Below are positions 18,093-28,479 of a DNA stretch of 54,560 bases, in pieces. Below the pieces are notes generated by a model. The model saw nothing but the letters and a program-made list of their open reading frames with translations, did no database searches and was not told the origin of the DNA. The DNA lies in the NCBI RefSeq assembly GCF_000281045.1, contig NW_008246093.1, positions 638,561 through 693,120 of the forward strand, read 5' to 3'. Source of the stretch: Saprolegnia diclina VS20 (lineage: Eukaryota; Oomycota; Saprolegniomycetes; Saprolegniales; Saprolegniaceae). Made by a program: the position numbers and the translations under genes. Numbering within the stretch: position 1 is the first letter of the stretch; each line of letters starts with the position of its first letter.

Positions 18093-19225
18093 ATGCCCCG
18101 AGGAAGCAGCGACCGGGAGGCCAAGGCCCACGACGACTGCGACGACGAGACCAAGAGCTGCGCGAGCTACGACGACCGCACGAGTGACGAGGACGACGAT
18201 GACCGCCCGGACGCGGGGCCGCCCACAGGCCGCCGCCTCACAGCCCGCCGCCACACGGGTAGAGGCTATCATGCATCTAGCCGAGGCTGATGCGATCTAG
18301 TGATGGCGGCGCCGCTCGAGCTTGAGCGCGGCTGGATGCCGCCGCGGTACCCCAAGAGCGCGAGCGAGAAGAGCGACATTCGCAAGGCGCTCGCGCACAA
18401 CTGCCTCTTTGCGCACCTCGACGACTGCGCCCGCGACATCATCATCGACGCGATGCAGCAGCGCTTGCACGACAAGGGTATGCATTCCCATATGCAAGTT
18501 CGCGTGGCATTGGCACATGGCGTAGGCGACGTGATCATCCGGCAAGGCGACGACGGTGATACGTTCTACCTCCTCGCCAAAGGCGGCGTGGACTTTATCA
18601 TTGACCGCGAGATCATCGGGTCGTGCGAGGCCGACACGCGGAACAACCACTTTGGCGAGCTCGCGCTGCTCTACGACGCGCCGCGGTCGGCGACGGTCCA
18701 AGCTGCGACCGACGTGGCGACGTGGGCGCTGGACCGCGAGACGTTCAAGAAGGTGCTCATGGACACGACGCTCAAGCAGTGCAAGCTGTACGCGGCCTTC
18801 TTGGCCGAGGTGCCGATCCTCGCCGTGCTCTCGCCGTACGAGAAGCGGACGCTCGCGGATGCGCTCAAGCCCGTCTTTTGCGAGCAAGGCCAAGTCATCC
18901 TCGAGGAGGGCACGCGCAGCGACGATTTTTATATTATTTCCGACGGTGAAGTCAAGTGCACGAAGAACGGCGTCGAGGTGTCACGCCCGCTCGGCAGCGG
19001 CGACTTCTTTGGTGAAATTGCTCTCATTTCCAACGAAGTGCGCCAAGCAACGGTACGTCATATCGATCATGACAGCTGAGAACGCGGGCGTAGGTCACGG
19101 CCGTGCGCGATACGACCGTGCTCGTGATCGATCGAGAGACGTTCAAGCGGCTGTTAGGACCGATGGAGCTCCACCTACGCAACCACGCGAGCTTGTACGA
19201 CCAGTACATTGGTCATCGGAAATAA
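18093..19225 (+). CDS. cAMP-dependent protein kinase regulatory subunit (333 aa)
   Basis: Four exons: 18093-18258, 18301-18477, 18526-19052, 19094-19225 (introns 42, 48 and 41 nt). The N-terminus is a short acidic, low-complexity stretch (DRTSDEDDDDRPDAG) without an obvious docking/dimerisation helix pair. An inhibitor-like site RRHTV lies at residues ~52-56, comparable to RRVSV of type II subunits, and intron 1 splits its valine codon. Two cyclic-nucleotide-binding domains follow, with phosphate-binding cassettes FGELALLYDAPRSATV (~157) and FGEIALISNEVRQAT-V (~276). Both keep the Glu and Arg needed for cyclic nucleotide binding. It should hold and inhibit the PKA catalytic subunit until cAMP (or another cyclic nucleotide) binds. 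The upstream TTG at 18069 is not needed; ATG 18093 is preferred. Confidence 0.92.
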
Positions 19226-19512
19226 CGTTGATTCAACAACTACCGTACTACAACGCTGCCCAGTCGCCAGGCAATGACGTGGGGATGGCAATGATCCATG
19301 TTGAAGTTGAAGCAAGCCACTTTGAGGATTGGGTGCGCTCTTTCTCTTTACGCACCTATTGAAAGGGGTCGGTTTCTTAAAAGGGAGCACCTGTTTGCGA
19401 GAAATGGTGCGCGCCGGATAAAAAAGGTGCTATTTTCGCGGACGCACGCCATGTGATAGAAAGGCCGTTCAGCAAGATCAGCAGACACGCTGCCTGGCGC
19501 CGTGCCAAATTG

Positions 19513-19974
19513 CTAGCACACAAGAAACGAACTATATGTATATATGAACGTGTTTCGCTTTATCTTCATAACCACAAAGACGCCGCATACGTAGAGACTA
19601 GCAATCGCTTTCTTCTTCATTCGCTCGCCGGTCCGTGGCTGCGCAGGCGGTGGCGTGGGGTCGTCTGGCTCTTCTGTCGTCGCCCTACGACGCTTGTGGC
19701 CGCGGGTGAGGCACTGGATGACATGGTCGGTCAAATCTTTCCAGGCTTCGCGGTCGGCGGCAAAGCTACGCAGTTTGTCAAGGTCGTCGGAAGACGCCAG
19801 CGACTGAGGCGGCGTCAGCGACTGGAGGTCGCGGTGCAGGACGATCGGCAGCGTGATCTTGGTGCGTCCTAAGAAACGGGGCGCCTCGGATGGGGCAAAG
19901 AAGCGGTCCGCAGCCACGGCTAGCTCGCTAAAATCAGGCACATGTACTACGGGGCAACAGGTCACACGAGTCAT
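19513..19974 (-). CDS. Repeat-associated hypothetical protein (~153 aa)
   Basis: ATG at 19974 (MTRVTCCPVVHVPDFSEL) lies just inside the dispersed repeat, so the repeat supplies the promoter and start codon of this ORF. The conserved core is a helical stretch DDLDKLRSFAADREAWKDLT, followed by a basic/acidic KRRRATTEEPDD segment. A frame-broken copy of the same core (LEDLNKLRSFAADCKAWKNF) occurs at about 50780-51030 on the minus strand. A reading start at 19995 is also open. This looks like a multicopy, perhaps transposon-linked family; no enzyme domain is seen. Confidence 0.5.
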   Translation of the reverse strand: MTRVTCCPVVHVPDFSELAVAADRFFAPSEAPRFLGRTKITLPIVLHRDLQSLTPPQSLASSDDLDKLRSFAADREAWKDLTDHVIQCLTRGHKRRRATTEEPDDPTPPPAQPRTGERMKKKAIASLYVCGVFVVMKIKRNTFIYTYSSFLVC

Positions 19975-20548
19975 AGGAGCCGACAAAGCTACCACCCCTC
20001 CAACTTGTGGGACGCTCTTGTGTGATGTACCTACTGAGTGAGACGACGTGTGCTCGAACGAGCTACGATAGCTTCAAGATAAGACGATGGGATACGCTGG
20101 ATAGGATAGATAGATACGACGGATAGCAAGAGTAGCAGCGCCAACCAACCCGAGCACCGCCACCGGCTCCCCCTTTAAGAGGTAGCAGTGCTACCCGATT
20201 CACACGCGCACGAGGGCATGTGCCTGGTCATGCCGATGGCGGGCTCGAATTGGCGACTGCTGCTGTTTTTGTGTAGAGTCGAAGGACCCTTTCCCGTTGT
20301 GGCGCTGGCTACCAAGGGAGAATCGTGAGAGGTTTTTACGCTGTGGAATACCTTCCACGGACGGCGGAAACGGGACCGCAGCTACGGGACTGAAGCGCGT
20401 ACCGTTGGCTTACGAAGCAGAAATCCACCGACAAGACTAATGGTGCTCGACACAATCGGAGCTCCAACATGGCATCTGATGAGTTGGAAGATGCAAATCC
20501 GTAGGGACCTGTGTCGAAATCGGTGGCCTGGGATACCTGCGAGCTAGC
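19938..20548 (-). repeat. 0.6-kb dispersed repeat, copy A (inverted relative to copy B)
   Basis: The reverse complement matches 26297-26915 nearly base for base over about 610 bp. Ends are CCCCGTAGTACATGTGC on one side and CCTGCGAGCTAGC on the other; the sequence diverges sharply outside. No long terminal repeats or target-site duplication were recognised. Confidence 0.85.
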
Positions 20549-20595
20549 ATGTTGCGGACGTCTCCTGTGAACAAGACCGACGCGGCAACAAAGCT

Positions 20596-20623
20596 CCAAT
20601 ACAAGTTGAGTAACTTGTATTGG
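20596..20623. repeat. Perfect 12-bp inverted repeat with 4-nt loop
   Basis: Arms CCAATACAAGTT and AACTTGTATTGG are separated by GAGT. It lies just outside dispersed repeat copy A and 127 bp upstream of the start of the unknown gene at 20750. It could be a regulatory dyad, a hairpin, or a transposon scar. Confidence 0.6.
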
Positions 20624-20749
20624 ACCGACAGCCAGGTGCGATCCAATATACTGGCCAAGAGACACTGTTTGCACTATTTCATACAGTGTATTTCCTGCAA
20701 AACACTGCGTTCAATTCGAATCTTGCATCCGGTCGACATCGCGCTCGTC

Positions 20750-23114
20750 ATGGCCGAGGAGTGGGGCGACTGGCCGATCGACGACGACAACACGCAGCTG
20801 GTGGACCTCCACCCGTTCTGGGACCTCGAGCGTCAGCACCAGCGCTGCCAAGCCGCCTACCGCCAGCTTATCGATGCGTCGTTCTGCACCTCTGGTCGAT
20901 GCCCTCACCCGGACGTGCGCCTTGGCAACGTCTTGCTACCATGGCCGCTCACACCAACGGACGTCGCCAGTCTCGTCCAGGAGTACTCGGCAGGCTGTAT
21001 TCCGCCTTCCCTCTGCGCTCTTGACCCTGCTTGGTCGAGTCGTCTTCACACGCAGGTCCAAGCCTTTCTCGGTCGCGGTGGAGTGCACAACTGTGCGCTG
21101 CAACTGCGCTGCATCTGGCTCGGCGGCGCGACGCTGCTACCAGCCACAGGCTTTGCCGCTGTCTACGTCCTCCTCACACCCGAGCGCGACGTGTGGCAGC
21201 TCCGCTACAAGAGCATTCGCACAACCCACTACATGGCTTCGACGTGCACTGGCGCCGTGCCATGGCTCTGCATGTACGGCCACGAGCGCCCTACCTTTGA
21301 CGATGACGCAGCGCGCGTTCTCTTGGTGTTTGACGTCACGTCCTGCGGCGCGATCCCGACGCTCCCAGCGTCGCTCAAGGCAGCCATCAAAAAGTTCAAG
21401 ATCGTCGGAAAGGACATCCTCGCACCTTGCGGCCGCTTCGTGTACGGCTGCCAGCCAGGCGTGTCACTGGACGACCCAACGAGTCTGTCGTGTGTCGACC
21501 GTGATTTCTTTGCCGCGCTGACGAAAGCCACGGGGCTGGAGATTCTCCTCGCCCGCTTCGCTCCGTCGGCGGATCGAACGCAGCTGGTTGTCGAGGCCGT
21601 TGTGCCACTGCCCAAGTACCACCCGGCGCCTTGCTTCCGCGACGCTCTTGTCGGCCTTTCCGTGCAAACGTGGTTTGGCGCTCGCCCTAAGAGCAACCTC
21701 CAGAACGTCCATGCACTCATCTACCCGCGTTCGACAGCACTGCGCCTCCTCGGCTTCGAGACGACCATGGACTTGCTCGCTCGCGGCAAGCCGAGCTTGA
21801 GTCCGCTCCTCTCTTGCTGCAGCAGCATCGACGACGTGATGAGCAAGACCATGATGGCTCTTTGCGCCGGACGCTGCCCACGACAGTGCCAGCAACGCCG
21901 CGTCACGGCAAGCGCGTTTCTGCGACGTTCTTCGTACGCAAGCAAGCGTGCTGGGCTTCGACGGCCTTGCACAAGCACAAGCCTTTGTGAAGAAGATCGT
22001 CCGCATCAGCCATAGCGAGGTGGCGTCGGCCGTCGCCGCCGTCATTGCGTACTATGGCTGGTCGCCTCTCGAGCCAGCAATTCTTGCCATGGTCCGTCGC
22101 ACCGGGAGCTTGCACCGAACGTGCTTTCTTCCGACACTCGAGATGCTTTTAGCTATGTACGGGATCACTTGCAGCAGCAACATCCTCGTGCTCCGACCAA
22201 CGAGATTAAGCAGCCCGATCGAAGCGATCATGGAGGGCCTCTGGCCCCTGCGCTGCGACTCCTCCGAGCGCTTGGATCACGTCCAGATCCTCTCGGCCGT
22301 CTTGCGCTTGGAAGCGTTCTTTGCGCGACCATCGGTGGCGCCCCGGTTCGCCGGCTGCTTGGCGACGCTCGTCCCAGCGCAGGTTGAGCAGCACATCTGG
22401 ACGTTTGTCCGTCGACCCACGACGCTCTTGCTCGTGGTTCAGACCAGTCGCATCTACAGCTCGGTCGACGTGCTGGCGTCGGCGCTGTGGCCGCTGGAGG
22501 AGCACCCGCCAATGACGCGCCAGCTACTCCTCACAGCCATCGATGCGCTGGACTCGGACGCCATGATCCACAACGTCGAGAATCTCGGCGAATTCCTCAA
22601 GCTTATGGCGCAGTACGCCCTTTTGCCCAAGCTCTCGCTGCAGGCGTGGCGTCATCTCGGCCTCAGCGTCATTCCAGCGCTCTGCGTCGTGGCCACCACG
22701 ACATCGACGGCAGACACCGCGCTGCTCTCGAAAGCCATGCACGCTCTCTACGTCACCTGCCTGAGCGACAGCTATGACCCCGCTCTCCACGAGCACAATG
22801 CGAAAAGCGCGTCCTCCAAGCGGCGCCGCGACGACGGCGACATACCCCAGCACCTCCTGCTGGATGTGGTGAGCTTCTTCAGCGCGCACGATCCCGTGGC
22901 GCTTTATGCGTTCACGCAGTGGCTCGCAGCAACCGATCGACGGACGTTGCAGATCCTTGCGGCAGTGACGATGGCACTGGGCGAGCTGGGCCACCGAGAT
23001 GCGGCGGCGCCCTTGGCCCACGCCGCTTTAGAACTGTGCAACTGCGGCTTCTGCGGTGGCCCGTCTTGTGCGTCGGGCTTCCTCCGTGAGCGCGTGACGC
23101 GTCGTCGCAAATAG
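20750..23114 (+). CDS. Unrecognised large protein, apparent frameshift near 21850-21900
   Basis: The first frame runs from ATG 20750 (MAEEWGDWPIDDDNTQLVDL) past ~21850. A second frame, open from 21855, carries on with LRTQASVLGFDGLAQAQAF and ends at 23114 with a basic tail (RERVTRRRK). Together they would encode about 785 aa. Codon usage is like its neighbours in both parts. The step between frames needs a +1 shift, and I found no GT-AG pair of suitable length and quality, so this is a real frameshift, an assembly error or a non-canonical intron. Cys-containing motifs occur (CTSGRCPHPD near the start, CNCGFCGGPSC at the end). The second half is helix-rich and repeat-like. No family recognised. 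It sits between inverted repeats A and B. Confidence 0.6.
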
Positions 23115-23868
23115 GTTGCCCCAAGAACAACGAGTCTCGATATCCCCAGTTCTGGTCGACAGAGCCCCAACTAGTTTGCAGTACCTTGAGCTTGACGGCG
23201 AAGTGGAAGTAACCACCGATGCATTTATTTCCCATCGCACGAGAGATCGAGGTGTACTCTTCGAGAGAGTTTTGCAGCACCCAGCATACACTTGCATTTC
23301 AGGTTGCGTGTGAATAGTCTCGCGAAACCTTTACAGGCTCATCATCGGTATGCCCGCGCCACGCGCAACGACATTGCTGGACAACATACCTCGTACTGAT
23401 ATCGAGTGGTTTACGCTCGTTGTAGAATACGACAATGATCGATCGCGCCATCTGTGCTATGCAACAAATGGACCACGCCAACCGACGCGCCACGAGCACT
23501 AACTACACGCCCCTTTAGCCGGCCAAACCCGCTGACTACGCCGGAAGCCGCATCTGCATTTGGGCTGATCGCACACTTCAAGACGTCAACACAGACCTAC
23601 TTTGGCTCTGTGTGGCTCGTGTCAGCACGACTGCCAAACGACAGCGTTCGCCAGCGCGCTATCGCAGCCCTCGTCGCACGCATGCTAGTACGAGCACGCT
23701 TGAAGGAAAGCAGCATTTGTGCGACGGCAGCACCAAGGTCTGCCACGTGTGCTGGATCAATGTCGCGTCACTGGCTGGCGCATCTGTCTCGTCACCTGTC
23801 CTCCGCGCCAGCGTCGCATGAGGCACTTGGACTGGGCAACAACATAGTACAATGGCCAAGTTGGTCGA
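23115..23868. other. Intergenic; nothing recognised
   Basis: Region between convergent ends of the unknown gene (plus) and ftsZ (minus). Short ORFs only, no domain seen. Confidence 0.4.
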
Positions 23869-25250
23869 TTATAGCTGAAAAAACTTGGACAAGAACCCTG
23901 GCTCCTTTGCGGGAGTACCCGGCTCGGCGTCGCCACGCGACACACGCGGCTGCTGCTTGGGCACCGAGCCCTTGCCCGCGGGTGGCGACCAGTTGTCGGT
24001 CTTGATGCCGCTCACAATGATCGAGACGTGGATCGAGCCTTCGCTCGACGGGTCGTAGCACGTCCCAAAGATGATGTTGGCCGTTTCCGAGACGCAGCCC
24101 CGGATGATGCTCATGATCGCGTCAACCTCGAAGAGCGTCATGTCCTCGCCACCGCGGATCGTCACGAGGAGCCCGGACGCAGAGTCCATCGGGAGCTCGC
24201 CGAGGAGCGGGTTGTTGAGCGCGGCGTGGGCAGCGACCTGCGCTCGGTCGTCGCCCGTCGCTTGGCCTACATATGCATTTGCTCAGCCCAGCGGATCATT
24301 CGAAGACGCGTCATACCTGAGCCCATCATGGCGCGGCCGGCCTTGCTCAAGATCGTGTTGATGTCGGCGAAGTCCAAGTTGATAAGACCCGGCTTGACGA
24401 TGAGGTCCGTCACGCCCTTGACGCCCTCGAGCAGCACTGCGTCCGCGTACCTATGTTGCATGAGCTTGGTGCAAGATGGAAGAAAGTCTACCGGAAGGCG
24501 TCTACGATGGTCGTATCGGGCGTCGAGAGCGCGAGGAGGTTCTGGTTGGGCACGACGATGAGCGTGTCGACGGCGGCGGCGAGCGCTTGCACGCCGGCCA
24601 GCGCCAGCCGCGATCGGTTCGGCCCCTCGGACCGGAACGGTGTGCTCACGACGCCGACCGTCAAGATGCCCATTTCGCGCGCGACGCTTGCGATCACGGG
24701 CGCGGCGCCCGTGCAGGTGCCACCGCCCATCCCGCCCGTGATGAAGATCATGTTGCTGCCGTCCAAGTGCGCCATGATCTCGTCCCGGCTGCTCTCGGCC
24801 GCGCTCTTGCCTGCGATACATGAGTCCTAGTCTCAATGCAGCAAGATATGTACCGAGGTTTGGCTTGGAGCCGGCGCCAAGACCTTTCGTAATGTCCTTG
24901 CCCAAGGTCACCTGGCGGCGGGCGAGCGAGCGCGCGAGCGCCTGGCAGTCCGTGTTGGCAACGACAAACTCGACGCCTTCCAGCTGTGACGAGATCATGT
25001 TGTTGACAGCGTTGCTACCGGCGCCACCGACGCCGACAACCGTGATGACCGGGCGGCCGTCCTTGAGCCGATGCGACTTGGGCAAATGCTCGGTGCGGTG
25101 CTTGGAGTCATTGAGGTCGCGGTGCTGCGCGTAGGCGTAGGCGCGAGGCCGCCGCGTGCCATGCGCATCGATTCCATTGAGCTTGGACATGGACGGGTAC
25201 GCCGTGGACGAGAGCGGCCGCCACCGAAGGGCGCGGGCGCTGCGAAGCAT
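23869..25250 (-). CDS. ftsZ: Mitochondrial-type FtsZ cell-division GTPase (415 aa)
   Basis: Four exons on the minus strand: 25250-24854, 24810-24492, 24450-24317, 24266-23869 (introns 43, 41 and 50 nt). The N-terminus MLRSARALRWRPLSSTAYP is basic, Ser/Arg-rich and lacks acidic residues, as expected for a mitochondrial presequence. FtsZ motifs follow: VITVVGVGGAGSNAVNNMI, VVANTDCQAL, the tubulin signature GGMGGGTCTGAAPVIA at about residue 160-172, and ILTVGVVSTPFRSEG and a C-terminal GCVSETANIIFGTCYDPS. FtsZ polymerises with GTP into a division ring; oomycetes and several other protists keep a mitochondrial copy. The signature has Cys where GGGTGTG normally has Gly. The final residues GFLSKFFQL may be a short C-terminal partner-binding peptide. 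Confidence 0.94.
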
Positions 25251-26296
25251 GCTGCTGAGCCAAAGCCGCTTGGGAAATCCTCCGTCCCTCGCTTCCTCCT
25301 GCGCTAAGTACGAAATTATTTTAATTCAGGTCAATTGGAAACTTGATGTTTGTATTTCAATGCTTGATTTAGATATTAAATTATCGTGAACGTTTTAAAT
25401 ACGCTTCGTAGTGCAAAGACTAATCGAACGCAACTTGTCCATGTTGATTCAACAAGATCGGGTGATGGTCAGGTCAACTGCCCACGAGCTCTGCCCAGAA
25501 CCATGTATGCCAGGTAATGCTCCTACCAACGCAGCTTACGAAGGAAGCTATGCACAACCTGTGTTATGTTGGCGACAAAGAGCTGATTGCATGAGCGCGG
25601 ATTCGGACCAGCGACCGCCCACAGCAAGCGCTCGCTCGCCTTTGGACCGCCACAGTTCGCCGCAGGCTACGCACTCAGACCTACGAAGCGACGCTAGCGC
25701 TTTGCTACTCGGCGGGTAACCTTGGTTTCCATCCACTGCGCTTGATGTAACAACGCTCCGACAATGGCGTCTGAGTCCGTGCCGGTCTGATACTCGTTAC
25801 ACCAGTATGGAATCGGGCATCAGCTCAGCGTTGTATAGTCTGCTCAGGGCGAGGCTCGGGCAGCCGAGATCGGGCGATCGTCGACTAGAGCACTACGAGC
25901 CCGTGGCATACGTGCATGTTGGACGTTGTCGGTGCTGTGGTCGGCTAAAGAGGCGTGGATCTAGCGTCGGTTGGGCCGCGTCGCACCTAAAGCATGTCTC
26001 TGTGTCGTCGGGGTGTGTGGTCACTCGTGTTGCATAGCACAGCCAACGACGTCGGTCATTGTCGTGTACCTACACTACCGTCTATCCACTCTGCCCTGCG
26101 CACGTGGCATACTGGCAGCGGGCTACGCCTTCACGTTGGTCCGCTCAAAGTGGCAGTGCCAGTTGAACCTGGCGCATCACAAGACTAACCGCACGCAACT
26201 TGAATCGTTGCTGGTTGAGCTGGTCGGGTTGGTTCGAATGCGCAACCAAGAGGACGGCGTCGGGAACGTAGATATGGCTCATTCTGTAGCGTCTAA
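25251..26296. other. Intergenic; nothing recognised
   Basis: AT-richer near 25305-25400, which fits an ftsZ promoter/5'UTR region. Remaining ORFs are short and domainless. It ends at the boundary of dispersed repeat copy B. Confidence 0.4.
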
Positions 26297-26915
26297 GCTA
26301 GCTCGCAGGTATCCCAAGCCACCGATTTCGACCCAGTTACCTACGTTTTTGCATCTTCCAACTCATCAGATGCCATGTTGAGCGCCGATTCTGTCGAGCG
26401 CCATTAGTCTCGTCGGTGGAATTCTGCTTCGCAAGCCAACGGTACGCGCTTCAGTCCCGTAGCTGCGCTCCCGTTTCCGTCGTCCGTGGAAGGTATTCCA
26501 CAGCGTAAAAACCTCTCACGATTCTCCCTTGGTAGCCAGCGCCACAACGGGAAAGGGTCCTTCGACTCTACACAAAAACAGCAGCAGTCGCCAATTCGAG
26601 CCCGCCATCGGCATGACCAGGCACATGCCCTCGTGCGCGTGTGAATCGGGTAGCACTGCTACCTCTTAAAGGGGGAGCCGGTGGCGGTGCTCGGGTTGGC
26701 GCTGCTGCTACTCTTTAGCTATCCATCGTATCTATCTATATATCCTATCCAGCGTATCCCATCACCTTATCTTGAAGTTATCGCAGCTCGTTCGAGCCAC
26801 ACGTCGTCTCACACAGTAGGCACATCCCACAAGAGCGTCCCACAAGTCGGAGGGGTGGTAGCCTTGTCGGCTCCTGTATGACTTGAGTGACCTGTTGCCC
26901 CGTAGTGCACGTGGC
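26297..26915 (+). repeat. 0.6-kb dispersed repeat, copy B
   Basis: Inverted copy of 19938-20548, with small indels and substitutions. The ORF that begins within copy A is broken here: the equivalent ATG is followed by ACT and then TGA. This copy is therefore non-coding. Confidence 0.85.
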
Positions 26916-27354
26916 ACAAGCAGCCGGGCCGTCAGGTCGCCCGGCCTACCTGATACTTCTCTCAGCTGGAATGGCGCTGGTGCAGATTCAAAGTAGCTTT
27001 ACCAGCAGCTCCTCCAACTAATTCTCGCTTCGTCAACCTCCAACAGCTGCCACCGCTAACGTCAACTGCTCTGCGTCAACGACAAGACGCCACATATCGA
27101 CGCGCGAGACAGGCGGGTGAATGCGCAGCCACGGACGGCCCATCGAGGTATGAAGCTCCTATCACGCTCGCCATCAGTCCTCGTATTGACAGCAAGAGCG
27201 GTTGGTTCGATGTAACAAGTTCTGGTTCGGCCTATCACTGCATCGACAGTCCGTCGCCCGTGCCGTGCAGTACCCACGTTGACTCGGCTGCTCGTGTCTA
27301 ACCCTACCCGCCACCACCCGATCGACTAATCAAACAATGCATTACGACAACGAA
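26916..27354. other. Intergenic; nothing recognised
   Basis: Between repeat copy B and the 3' end of the SLC35G-like gene 1. No supported ORF. Confidence 0.4.
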
Positions 27355-28479
27355 TTAAGGACTGTTGGGCGGCGACGCGGCCGAGGACGTGACGCGGGCC
27401 CGCCGCAGGCAAATGATACTGGCCGACGTCATGATGATGGCCGTCCCCACGACGCTGAGCGGGCTAATGAACTCGTGGAGGAAGAGAATGTCCCAGATGA
27501 ACACAAAGACGATGTCGAGGTAGCGCATGACCGAGCCAATGCCGACCGACTCGAGCTGGAAGCCTTTCGTCAAGCACACTTGGCCGAGGAAGCCGAGGAC
27601 GCCGCTGCCAATGGCCGAGAGCCAGAGGTCCCACGAGAGGTCGAAGGTCACGGTTTCGGGCCAAAGGACCATCGCGATCGCCGAGCCGGCCATGCACGAG
27701 AGCGAAAAGTAGTGCACGATCGCGAGCAAATGCATGCCGACGAGCTTCCGGACAAAGACGTAGTCGAGGGCCGACATGAGCGCCGAGAGGAGACCGGTCC
27801 AGACAGCAAAGGCCGCATACGGGCCAAGCACCTTCTGGTCGGCGTCCGGGTCTTCGCCAAAGAGAAAGGTCGGGCGGGAGACGACGACGACGCCGCCAAA
27901 GCAGCAGAGCGCGCAAAAGAAATTGACCACGTCGATCTTCTCGTTGAGGAGGAGCGCGCCGAGGAAGAACGTCATGACGGGACTTGTAAAGATGATGACG
28001 CTGGCGTCCGCGAGCACGAGCTGCGACATGGTCCAGAACGAGAGCGCCATCGAGAGGAAGCCGGCGACGTTGCGCACGAGGAGGTTGAACCGGTTCTCGT
28101 ACTCGACCGTGAGGTCGATCTTGTAGTAGAGTACAAAGCACTACCATCACCACTACTATAGGCCACCACGTCCGTGTTGCACATGGAGAGACGTACAAGG
28201 TTGATGAGCCAGGCAAAGCACGAGCGCCAGAACACCGTCTCCATGGCCGAGAAGAAGTAGCTCTCGTACCTACGGGCCGCATAATCATAAGCATTTCGAC
28301 CAAATCGATGGTGCAACGTACTTGATGGCGCTCGACATGAGGCTAAAGGTAAAGGCCGAGAACGAGATCAAGATGAGCCCAAGCAGCGGGAACGGCGGGT
28401 CGGCCTTGGGCGTCGACGGCGGCGTGACCAACGGGAGGAGCTCGCCCTTGGTCATTGGCTTGGCAGTCTGCTGGAGCAT
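27355..28479 (-). CDS. SLC35G/EamA-type transporter 1 (338 aa, three exons)
   Basis: Minus-strand exons 28479-28322, 28269-28197 and 28140-27355; introns 52 nt (phase 2) and 56 nt (phase 0). The protein starts MLQQTAKPMTKGELLPLV and has about ten membrane helices in two EamA repeats. Landmarks are FSLMSSAIKY, SAMETVFWRSCFAWLINL, SQLVLADASVIIFTSPVMTF and the late GSVMRYLDIVFVFIWDILFL. This pattern is typical of the DMT superfamily close to SLC35G (solute carriers of unknown or acyl-type substrates). It is a paralogue of the gene at 30885-32028 and unrelated in detail to the RarD-like pair. Likely in the plasma membrane or an endomembrane; substrate unknown. Confidence 0.9.

Noticed and set aside
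23454-24005. 183-aa plus-strand ORF overlapping the ftsZ 3' end
   Set aside because: Overlaps the ftsZ last exon in antisense and shows no domain.
27337-28161. 274-aa plus-strand frame opposite the SLC35G-like gene 1
   Set aside because: Highly charged low-complexity translation typical of the complement of a membrane protein gene.
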